Assembly (NCBI GenBank): GCA_002686955.1
Contig: NYZA01000137.1
Coordinates: forward strand, 1-17,104
DNA: 17,104 nucleotides
Direction of reading: 5' to 3'
From: Gemmatimonadota bacterium
GTDB lineage: Bacteria; GCA-2686955
The notes under the pieces were generated by a model. That model ran no database searches. It worked only from the letters and a program-made list of their open reading frames with translations, and had not been told where the DNA came from. Each line of letters opens with the position of its first letter. Within the stretch, counting starts at the first letter, position 1. Shown piece after piece: positions 6,209-13,426 of this stretch. Both the position numbers and the translations under genes were made by a program.

Positions 6209-7912
6209 ATGCGCAAGCCATCACTAGCACCCGACCTATACACGGCGTCCGATACCACCGTCGATCAGCACTACATGGGTCTGATGCGTGAGCAGGACCA
6301 GACACCGGTTGCGACCGATTCGAAGCTGCCTCGTTTCACCCTCGTAGTCGGTCCCTCTCCATTCACCATGCCGCGAGGGTGGGAGTTCTTCCTCACCTCG
6401 CCCTACGAGGGCGCGACCTACATCGCAACGGTGCTCCACAACGCCGGATACCCGACACGGATCATCGATGTGCGCTATGCGCGCGATCCGGTCGGCGAGG
6501 CGGCCGGGCGGATCGAAGATGGCACCGATGTGTTGGGGATCTGCACCTTCGAGGACAACTTCCCCTTCGTCCAGAGACTCGTCGACCGGGTCAAGGACGA
6601 CAACCCGAAGCTGCCCGTGGTGCTGGGGGGGTCGTTGGTGACTTCGTCGTCCGAGGTGTTCATGAAACACACGCGCGCCGACATCGGAGTGATCAGCGAA
6701 GGTGAGATCACGATTCTCGAGCTGATGCAGGCGTTTACGGCGGGGCAGTGGCCGGAGCGTCTGCCCCATATCCGCGGAATCGTCTATCGCGACGAGAAGG
6801 GGAATGCGAGGCGAACGCCGCCGCGCGGGCAGATGCCCGATCTCGATTCCCTCCCCCGCATGCGTCTCGATCTCTGGCCGCAGGCGAACGATCCTCGTGG
6901 GCTGCAGCCGCAGATCATCTCTTCCTACAGCCGCGGCTGCTACATGGATTGTTCCTTCTGCTACCGGACGACGCCGCAGGAGCGGGTGAAGTCGCCCGAG
7001 AAGATGAACGCGGATATGAGATGGCTGAAGGAGCGCTACAAGACGGAGTTCGTCTTCTTCGTCGATCTGACCTTCAGCGCCCGGCGCGACTACACCTTGC
7101 AGATGATGGACGTCATCAAGGATCACGATGTTCGCTGGACCTGTCTGACCCGCTGCTCCGACGTCGATCCGGTGCGCCTCGAAGCGATGAAAGGGGCGGG
7201 AGCCGACATCGTTCTCTACGGCGTCGAGTCGCTCGGCAAGGCGAGCCTCAAAGAGGCGCGCAAGGGGAACAACGAAAATCTGACCGTGCGCGCCATGCAT
7301 GACACCTGGGATGCCGGCATCAGGTTCGGTGGACTGATGATCGTCGGGCTGCCGGGCGAAACGAAGGAGACGCTGGATCACGCCTGCGATTGGGCGGAAG
7401 AACACCAGCACATCACGCGCGTGAAGTACCTCTCCGCGATGCCGGGCACCTCGGTCTACCACGATGGCCTGCGCAACGGGCTGATTCGCAGCGAGCTCGA
7501 CCATATGAACTGGCTCTCGCTCGAACAGTCGTTGATACAAGACGAGTTCATCAACTACACCGGCATGGCTGAAGCGGATCTACGCACCGCCTTCCGGCGC
7601 CTGTACGACTCGTATCAACCCGGACCGGTCGTCGACTTCAAACACTGGCCCGACTACTTCGAATACCACCAGCCGAATCCGGCCGACGGCGCCGTTGCCT
7701 GCGTCGAGTATGCGGGCGATGGGTGGCGATCGAAGTTCACATCGGCCGGTCCCTATCTGCTCGAGGACACGAAGGGGTACGGGTTGGCGAATGTGGGGGC
7801 ACCGGGGGTGAGCGAGTCGGGCGCCGCGACGACGTGGGCGGCGGAGATGCGCGAGCAGGAGCACAAGGCCCCGCTCGTCGCGAAGAATGGGCGGAACGGG
7901 AGCGCGCGTTGA
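6209..7912 (+). CDS. B12-binding-type radical SAM protein
   Basis: 567 residues. Residues 45-190 form a B12-binding-like Rossmann domain: DVLGICTFEDN, VVLGGSLVTSSSE and ISEGEITIL are the usual landmarks. It lacks the DxHxxG lower-ligand motif, as is common in class B radical SAM enzymes. The radical SAM barrel follows, with C244-x3-C248-x2-C251 (RGCYMDCSFC) for the [4Fe-4S] cluster, YGVES (337-341) and GLMIVGLPGET (375-385). The class performs methylations, ring rearrangements or C-C couplings on unactivated carbons; the substrate here is unknown. The ATG has GGAG 6 nt upstream. It overlaps the next gene by 4 nt, so a two-enzyme modification unit is likely. The last 60 residues are a low-complexity tail that may be dispensable. 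Confidence 0.9.
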   Translation: MRKPSLAPDLYTASDTTVDQHYMGLMREQDQTPVATDSKLPRFTLVVGPSPFTMPRGWEFFLTSPYEGATYIATVLHNAGYPTRIIDVRYARDPVGEAAGRIEDGTDVLGICTFEDNFPFVQRLVDRVKDDNPKLPVVLGGSLVTSSSEVFMKHTRADIGVISEGEITILELMQAFTAGQWPERLPHIRGIVYRDEKGNARRTPPRGQMPDLDSLPRMRLDLWPQANDPRGLQPQIISSYSRGCYMDCSFCYRTTPQERVKSPEKMNADMRWLKERYKTEFVFFVDLTFSARRDYTLQMMDVIKDHDVRWTCLTRCSDVDPVRLEAMKGAGADIVLYGVESLGKASLKEARKGNNENLTVRAMHDTWDAGIRFGGLMIVGLPGETKETLDHACDWAEEHQHITRVKYLSAMPGTSVYHDGLRNGLIRSELDHMNWLSLEQSLIQDEFINYTGMAEADLRTAFRRLYDSYQPGPVVDFKHWPDYFEYHQPNPADGAVACVEYAGDGWRSKFTSAGPYLLEDTKGYGLANVGAPGVSESGAATTWAAEMREQEHKAPLVAKNGRNGSAR

Positions 7913-8649
7913 TCCAACAAGATGTTCGCGAGCATTTCTCGGCCAGGGCGGAGCGCTACGACCGATCTAGCCATTGGTGTGGAGATCGGGCTTTCTTGGA
8001 GAGAATCGTCGATCGCCTCGGCGCTTCGGCCGGGTATCGAGTGCTCGACGTCGCCTGTGGCACTGGGCAGGTGTCCCGGGTGATGAGCGAACGCGGCCTG
8101 CGGGTGCTGGGGCTCGATTTCACCGAGGCGATGTTTCGACAGGGGCGAGAGCTCACCGAGTTCTTCGTGGCGGGCTCGGGTGAGGCGATGCCGCTCGCGG
8201 GCGACTCGGTCGATGCCGCAATCGAGCGGCAGGGCATTCAGTTCATGGATGACCAGCGGGCGGTGTCGGAGATGGTTCGGGTCACGAAACCGGGGGGGCG
8301 GGTCTGCCTCGTGCAGCTCTGCGCCTTCGGGGCCGAGGACGAGCGCGAGTACTTCGAGATCCTGAGGCTGCGCAACCCCGCCCGCCGCAACTTCTACCGA
8401 GTCGAGCGCCTCGGGGAGCTGCTCGAGAACGCGGGCTGCGCCAAGGTCGAGATCCACTCGGAGCGTTCGAGTGAAGATGTCGAGGTCTGGGCCGACAACG
8501 GAGCCATTCAGAGCGAGTCGCAGAAGGCTATCGAGAGCTGCTACCGCTCGGCGTCGGAGCCCTTTCGCCGGCTGCATGAGGTGGAGATACGGGACGACGG
8601 CACGATCCTCGACCGCATGCTATTCGCCATCGCGATCGGTGTCTGCTGA
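7909..8649 (+). CDS. Class I SAM-dependent methyltransferase (UbiE/type-11-like)
   Basis: 246 residues. Motif I is VLDVACGTG, motif II ends in LGLDFT, and TKPGGRVCLV marks the motif III strand. TTG 7909 is chosen because GGGAG (7898-7902) stands 6 nt upstream, it overlaps the radical SAM stop as TTGA, and the length then matches the methyltransferase half of the GyrB fusion. Similarity to that half extends through the C-terminal region (hydrophobic-W-x-D segment, then H-x-x-E-I and D/P-x-G-x-I), so the two are paralogs within 4 kb. A cytosolic small-molecule or lipid methyltransferase is likely. The frame is open upstream to 7723, inside the radical SAM gene, but that start would add about 60 residues of shadow sequence. 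Confidence 0.85.
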   Translation: MIQQDVREHFSARAERYDRSSHWCGDRAFLERIVDRLGASAGYRVLDVACGTGQVSRVMSERGLRVLGLDFTEAMFRQGRELTEFFVAGSGEAMPLAGDSVDAAIERQGIQFMDDQRAVSEMVRVTKPGGRVCLVQLCAFGAEDEREYFEILRLRNPARRNFYRVERLGELLENAGCAKVEIHSERSSEDVEVWADNGAIQSESQKAIESCYRSASEPFRRLHEVEIRDDGTILDRMLFAIAIGVC

Positions 8650-10061
8650 TGCGTGAACCAGGGGGCGGCCCGACGCGGGCCGCGGCATCGATCGATGGGG
8701 AGCTTGGCGTGAGCGCCGGACCGGAGTTCGTGGCGGCGCTGACCGATATAGCGCGGCGCACGCCGCCCGCGATCTCGCGTTTCCGCCATCGGGTGCGCAA
8801 CCTCGTGCTCGTCTGCTCCAGCTCACGGGGTGGCTCGAGCGTCTTCGCCGAGATGCTCCGGCATTCCGATGATCTGCTGCACTTCCGGGCCGAGATCAAC
8901 CCTTTCTTCGTGCTCTCCGGTTTGTCCTGGCCCCAGAGCGGAACCGGCTCCGATCTCCTTCACGCGCACCATGCGGCGAGAGCCGATGCGCTCGATTTCT
9001 GGCTCTCGTGGGATGTGGGCGGTCAGGCCGAGCGATTGCGAGACGACGCAGAGCTCGACCGATTCGCCGTCCACCTGACCTGGCGGCTTCAGGCCCAGTG
9101 GCCGGAGGAACGATTCGAGATCGACGAGGTGCATCAGCGAGCGGTCGAGGTGTTGCGTGAGCCGAAAGAGAATCATCCGGGGATCGAATCGCCCCAGCAT
9201 TTCCATATCTGCTTCTTGAAGCGCCTCCGCCTGGCGCACCCGCGAGTCAATCCCCACTACTACGATCTCGATCCGGCGCTGATTCGTCGCCTCGATCCCG
9301 ACGCGCCGCTGCCGGAGGGGCCGCCGAGCGGCTTCCTAATCGAAGAGCCGCCCTTTGTCGCGACGATGCCGTGGGCGGTTCCGACGGCGGAAGAGATCGA
9401 GAGCCGGCCGCTCGTGATCAAGACTCCTAGCAATGTGTATCGGCTTCCTTTCTTCCGGGCCTTCTTTCCCAATGCCCGAATTCGTGTTCTTCATCTGACG
9501 CGTCACGCGGCGGATTGCATCAACGGGCTATACGACGGCTGGCGCTATCGTGGCTTCTTCTCTCATCCGGTCCAGCCCGCGCTCGCGGGGCGGGAGCTCC
9601 GGATCGGGTCGTACAGCGACGAGCAACCCGCTTGGGGCGGGAGCTGGTGGAATTTCGATCTTCCGCCCGGCTGGCAGGACTGGATCGATGCACCGCTGGA
9701 GGAGGTCTGCGCCTTCCAGTGGCGCTCCGCTCACGAGGCGGTGCTGGATTGGGTGCGGAGCACCGATTCCGCCGAGTACCTGCGCGTATCGTTCGAAGAG
9801 AGTGTGCTGGCGCCCCCGGCGAAGCGGCGCGAGCTTTTCGAACGTCTGGCGGCATGGATCGGAGTTCCCTACCGGGGGCCCCTTGCCCGGGCGGTCGAGG
9901 CCGGATTGCCGCCGATCATGGCGATGGCCCCGCCGAGGCGGGAGCGCTGGCGTGCCCGGGCCGAGCTGATCGAGCCTCTGCTGCGGGAGTCGGCGACGAG
10001 GGAACTCCTGGCGCGATTGGGATACGAAGTGCCGGCGAGGCAGTCGGGCGGAGGGGTTTGA
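8649..10061 (+). CDS. Sulfotransferase-like protein
   Basis: 470 residues, longer than the common 250-350. The phosphate-binding loop near the N-terminus is VCSSSRGGSSVFAEML (55-70), as in PAPS-dependent sulfotransferases. The second element is VIKTPSN (256-262) followed by RIRVLHLTRHAADCINGL (277-294), resembling the 3'-phosphate-binding Arg region, although the usual Ser after the Arg is not clear. Between these lies an insert of about 130 residues rich in charged and Pro residues. It would move sulfate from PAPS to a hydroxyl or amine of a glycan, lipid or small molecule. The ATG overlaps the preceding TGA by 1 nt (TGATG), so translation is coupled to the methyltransferase. Confidence 0.75.
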   Translation: MREPGGGPTRAAASIDGELGVSAGPEFVAALTDIARRTPPAISRFRHRVRNLVLVCSSSRGGSSVFAEMLRHSDDLLHFRAEINPFFVLSGLSWPQSGTGSDLLHAHHAARADALDFWLSWDVGGQAERLRDDAELDRFAVHLTWRLQAQWPEERFEIDEVHQRAVEVLREPKENHPGIESPQHFHICFLKRLRLAHPRVNPHYYDLDPALIRRLDPDAPLPEGPPSGFLIEEPPFVATMPWAVPTAEEIESRPLVIKTPSNVYRLPFFRAFFPNARIRVLHLTRHAADCINGLYDGWRYRGFFSHPVQPALAGRELRIGSYSDEQPAWGGSWWNFDLPPGWQDWIDAPLEEVCAFQWRSAHEAVLDWVRSTDSAEYLRVSFEESVLAPPAKRRELFERLAAWIGVPYRGPLARAVEAGLPPIMAMAPPRRERWRARAELIEPLLRESATRELLARLGYEVPARQSGGGV

Positions 10062-10068
10062 ACAGCGA

Positions 10069-11628
10069 ATGAGCCGCTCGCGGGTAGCTGCGGCGTTCGG
10101 GGTGGGCGCGCTGCTGGGCGCCTTCGGTGTTGGCTCGGTGCTGCTGAGCTCGTGCGAATCGGATACCCCGCGGGCCGATGCCGACCTGCCCTCGAGCGAG
10201 CTGAACCTGCTCATGATCGCGATAAACAATGTCGCGTGGGGACATATGAGTCTCGCTGGTTATGGGCGCGACACCACGCCGAATCTCGATCGCTGGGCGC
10301 GCGATGCGGTGGTCTTCGAGAACTTCTACTCCCACTGCTCCTGGACCCTGCCCGCGGGCACTTCGCTTTTCACTTCACTCTATCCATACACCCATGGAGT
10401 GTTGGATCGTTACCATGGCAATCTGCTCGACGACGATGTGATGCCCTTGGCGGAGGTGCTTTCGAGGAACGGATACGAGACGGCCGCGTTCACGGGAGGG
10501 CTCGACTACAAACCGATCTTCGGGCATATGCGGGGCTTCGATGAGATCGCGGACAACGACAATTTCACGAGCTTCGAAACGACATTCGCACAGGCGCGGG
10601 AGTGGATCGAATCACGGGACGATGGCGGCGGCTTTTTCTGCTTCGTTCACGGTTACGATGCGCACTCTCCCTTCAATCCGCCGGATCGCTTCAAGGGTGT
10701 GTTCAGCAATCTCGACGGCAAGAACATCACTGTTACGACGCAGTATTCGCTGCGAGGGTATCAAGCTGAAGAAGGGAGATATGTTGCCCACTACATCTGG
10801 AACGAAGATCCCTTCTTGAAGGAATCCGCCGAGAAAAGGAGCAACAAACGTTTTTCGATGGAGCGTCGAGTAGAGCTCACGCAAGACGATATCGAGTATC
10901 TCACAGCGCTCTACGATGAAGAGGTGCTTCATATCGATTCGCTGCTCGATCGATTCTTGCGCTCGATCGACGGAGAGGTTCTTCGCAACACGATCGTGGT
11001 GATCCTCTCCGAGCACGGCGAGATGTTCGCCAAGCATGGCCGCTTCGGGCGGGCCGGAACCGTGCGTGGGAATCTGTACGACGATGTGGTCCATGTGCCC
11101 TTCTTGCTGCGGGCTCCCGGTCTCGAAGGGAAGAGGGTCGATGCTCTGGCACAGATGATCGATGTCATGCCGACGGTCCTGGAGATCATGGGGATCTCAC
11201 CGCCGGTGGGGGCGCAGGGCAGGAGCTTGTTACCGGCGGTGGGGGGGGTTGTGGAAGTGAACGACTTCGGCTTCGCGGGGGGACGATTCAATCATGCCCG
11301 CAAGAAGCAACACCCTTTCTTTTGGGCGGAAACGATCAACGAGTCGATCCGATCGCGGCGATGGAAGCTGATTCGCGAGCTGATCCACCCGGCCGGTAAA
11401 GGGTGGGATCGAATCGAAGCGGCCGAGACCTTCGAGCTCTACGATGTGATGGACGACGGGGACGAAGGGCTAAATGTCGCCGATGAGAACCCACGGGTGC
11501 TGGCCGAGCTCTCCGATCGCCTCGCCACGTGGGCGGCCGCGAGCAAGAAGAGCGGGGCCGCCGAACCGGCGACCGTCGAGGTGCCTAGAGCGATGGAGCA
11601 GGAGGCCAGGGAGAAGGGATACTGGTGA
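10069..11628 (+). CDS. Sulfatase-fold lipoprotein, probable pseudoenzyme
   Basis: 519 residues. The N-terminus is a lipoprotein signal with Cys29 after LLSS. The sulfatase/alkaline phosphatase fold is clear: TPNLDRWA (70-77), SWTLPAGTSLFTSLYP (91-106), FVHGYDAHSPF (192-202), and a late HVPFLLRAPG. Key ligands are altered. The first metal Asp (ISxD) is Asn53, followed by Asn54. The nucleophile position holds Thr93 rather than Cys or Ser, without the CxPxR motif. The late D-H pair is Glu315-His316, and the His expected after the following HG is absent. Arylsulfatase activity is therefore unlikely; a binding or structural role fits better. It follows the sulfotransferase by 7 nt, with GGAGGGG about 12 nt before the ATG. 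A G8 run sits at 11241-11248. It converges with the minus-strand operon, the stop codons being 5 nt apart with no terminator between them. Confidence 0.8.
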   Translation: MSRSRVAAAFGVGALLGAFGVGSVLLSSCESDTPRADADLPSSELNLLMIAINNVAWGHMSLAGYGRDTTPNLDRWARDAVVFENFYSHCSWTLPAGTSLFTSLYPYTHGVLDRYHGNLLDDDVMPLAEVLSRNGYETAAFTGGLDYKPIFGHMRGFDEIADNDNFTSFETTFAQAREWIESRDDGGGFFCFVHGYDAHSPFNPPDRFKGVFSNLDGKNITVTTQYSLRGYQAEEGRYVAHYIWNEDPFLKESAEKRSNKRFSMERRVELTQDDIEYLTALYDEEVLHIDSLLDRFLRSIDGEVLRNTIVVILSEHGEMFAKHGRFGRAGTVRGNLYDDVVHVPFLLRAPGLEGKRVDALAQMIDVMPTVLEIMGISPPVGAQGRSLLPAVGGVVEVNDFGFAGGRFNHARKKQHPFFWAETINESIRSRRWKLIRELIHPAGKGWDRIEAAETFELYDVMDDGDEGLNVADENPRVLAELSDRLATWAAASKKSGAAEPATVEVPRAMEQEAREKGYW

Positions 11629-11633
11629 GTTGC

Positions 11634-12530
11634 CTACCGGGACCGGCTCACGCGCTCCACATGCGTCGGTCCCTTCGCGGGATCGGTGAGTACGAGCCGC
11701 ATGCCCGACAAAACCTGCTCGGCCGATTCGTCGCGCACTCTCTCTCGAAACACTCGGGGTGCCTTTCGATACTCCGCGAGCATGGCTTCGAAGGCGCCGG
11801 CGCCGGCCTCCGCGGCGTTGGTGAGACGGGTAGAATCGGCGGCAGCCCGGTTGGCGATGGTGGATGAATCGGCACGGGCCTCGGAGAGGCGCCGGTCGGC
11901 CCACGCGTCGGCCTCGATACGATAGGTGTGCCGATCGCCCCTGGCGCTGGCCACATCGTTGAAGGCCTCGACGACCATCGCCGGCGGAGTGGCTTCGACC
12001 GCGCTGACGCGGGTGAGTTCGATCCCCAGGCCCAGCGCGTCGAAAAGCTTGTCCGCGCGGCGCTGCACCCGCGATTCGAGATCGAGCTTGGCGGTGGTCA
12101 ACACGCTGTCGATCGGCATGGTGGCGAGGACCGCTCGCGCCTGGCCCGCCAGAATCCGGGCGGCGGCGGCCTTCGGGTCTTCAGCGGCGAAGGTGTAGGC
12201 GATCGGATCGGCGACCGTGTAGTGCGCCGTGAGCTCGAGATCGAGCAGATTCGCGTCGGCGGTCAGGTGGCGGCGGTCGCGGGGGGCGTGCGAGCGGGCG
12301 AGCTCGACGTCGACCCGCCGCACGGTCGTGACATCGACCGCGATGATCTCTTCGATCGGGTAGGGGAGACGGAGCGAGATCCCCGGAGGCACGACGCGGT
12401 CGACCCGGCCGAAGCGCAAGACGAGGCCTAGCTCCTCCGCGTCGACGTAGGCCGTGCACGCGAAGGCCAGCGCACAGGCCGCGAGCAGCGCGGCGGCGGC
12501 CGCCCAGGTCGAGGAGGGGCGTCGCGTCAT
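11634..12530 (-). CDS. hflK: HflK-like SPFH/band 7 membrane protein
   Basis: 298 residues, shorter than E. coli HflK (about 420) because the Gly/Pro-rich N- and C-terminal extensions are missing. A single hydrophobic anchor (9-27) precedes the SPFH domain (about 32-200): ELGLVLRFGRVDRVVPPGISLRLPYP is the typical first strand set. An Ala/Arg/Glu-rich helix (200-250) leads to AEYRKAPRVFRERV (252-265) and SGMRLVL, as in HflK. HflK and HflC form a large periplasmic cage around the FtsH protease and modulate it. The ATG overlaps the HflC stop by 1 nt. It is the last gene of the minus-strand operon. Confidence 0.85.
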   Translation of the reverse strand: MTRRPSSTWAAAAALLAACALAFACTAYVDAEELGLVLRFGRVDRVVPPGISLRLPYPIEEIIAVDVTTVRRVDVELARSHAPRDRRHLTADANLLDLELTAHYTVADPIAYTFAAEDPKAAAARILAGQARAVLATMPIDSVLTTAKLDLESRVQRRADKLFDALGLGIELTRVSAVEATPPAMVVEAFNDVASARGDRHTYRIEADAWADRRLSEARADSSTIANRAAADSTRLTNAAEAGAGAFEAMLAEYRKAPRVFRERVRDESAEQVLSGMRLVLTDPAKGPTHVERVSRSR

Positions 12531-13426
12531 CAGCGGCTCTCCGGTGTCAGCTCGAAGAGCGGCTCGAAGAGGGGGGAGTCGGCGGCGAGGACCAGCGTGG
12601 CATCCTTTCCGAGAATCCGGTCGTAGGCCTCGAGCCGCCGAAGGAACTCATAGAGCTCGGGGTCCTGGTCGTGGGCGGCCGAGTAGACCCCTGCCGCCTC
12701 GGCCTCGCCTCGGGCTCTCACCAAGGTTGCCTCGCGGCGCGCCTCGGAGAGGATGCGCGAGGCCTCCCGTTCGGCGACGGCGCGGATCCCCGCCGCCCTT
12801 TCGGCCCCTTCGGAGCGATAGCCGGCCGCGATCCGCTCCCGCTCGGCGCGCATCCGCTCGAAGACCGAGCGCTCATTCTGCAGGGGCAGGCCCAGATGGC
12901 TCAGTCCGACTCCGTGTACGGCCACGCCGAGCTCGGCCCGTGCGAGTCGATCGATGTCGGCGCGCACCTGCTCCAACACCGTTTCGATCTGCACGGCGCC
13001 CGGCTCGGTGGAGATCACCTGGGTGAAGGGAAGGCGTCCGATCGCTCCCCCGAGCTTCGAGGTCACGAGGTCTCGCAGCTGCGCTTCGGCCCCGGCCCGC
13101 GAGCCGACCGCTTCGAGGAATCGGCGGGCATCGTTCGTGCGCCAGACCACGAAGGGCTCGAGCACCAGCACCTTCTTTTCGCTGGTTAACAGCTCCGTGG
13201 CGGGCAGGTCCATCACCCGCAGCCGCGATTCGAAGCGATGAAGTGTCTGGATCGGCCAGGGCACACGGGCGTGCAGTCCGGGCTGCGTCACCACCCGCCG
13301 TGGATCGCCCAGAGTGCTGACCACCACCAGCTCCCCTTCGCGCAAGCTGAAGAGACAAGCGAACGCGGCGACCGCCACGATTCCACCGATCGCCAAGATC
13401 GCTTTCCATAAACCGGCCGTCATCAT
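12530..13426 (-). CDS. hflC: HflC, SPFH/band 7 FtsH-modulator protein
   Basis: 298 residues. The anchor is at 7-27, then REGELVVVSTLGDPRRVVTQPGLH, the SEKKVLVLEPFVVWR strand (82-96), and the diagnostic VFERMRAERERIAAGYRSEGAERA (188-211). GEAEAAGVYSAA and DPELYEFLRRLEAYDRIL (255-272) follow, as in HflC. With HflK it forms the FtsH-regulating complex in the inner membrane. GGGAG stands just before the ATG. The ATG overlaps the stop of the EamA-SPFH fusion by 4 nt (ATGA). E. coli has the order hflK-hflC; here an SPFH fusion comes first, then hflC, then hflK. Confidence 0.9.
   Translation of the reverse strand: MMTAGLWKAILAIGGIVAVAAFACLFSLREGELVVVSTLGDPRRVVTQPGLHARVPWPIQTLHRFESRLRVMDLPATELLTSEKKVLVLEPFVVWRTNDARRFLEAVGSRAGAEAQLRDLVTSKLGGAIGRLPFTQVISTEPGAVQIETVLEQVRADIDRLARAELGVAVHGVGLSHLGLPLQNERSVFERMRAERERIAAGYRSEGAERAAGIRAVAEREASRILSEARREATLVRARGEAEAAGVYSAAHDQDPELYEFLRRLEAYDRILGKDATLVLAADSPLFEPLFELTPESR

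Noticed and set aside
7723-7908. Longer start (GTG 7723) for the stand-alone methyltransferase
   Set aside because: It would overlap the radical SAM gene by almost 190 nt; TTG 7909 has a good GGGAG and a TTGA overlap, and gives the length of its paralog.
11626-11640. Bidirectional terminator between the convergent operons
   Set aside because: Only 5 nt separate the stop codons and no hairpin with a T tract is visible.
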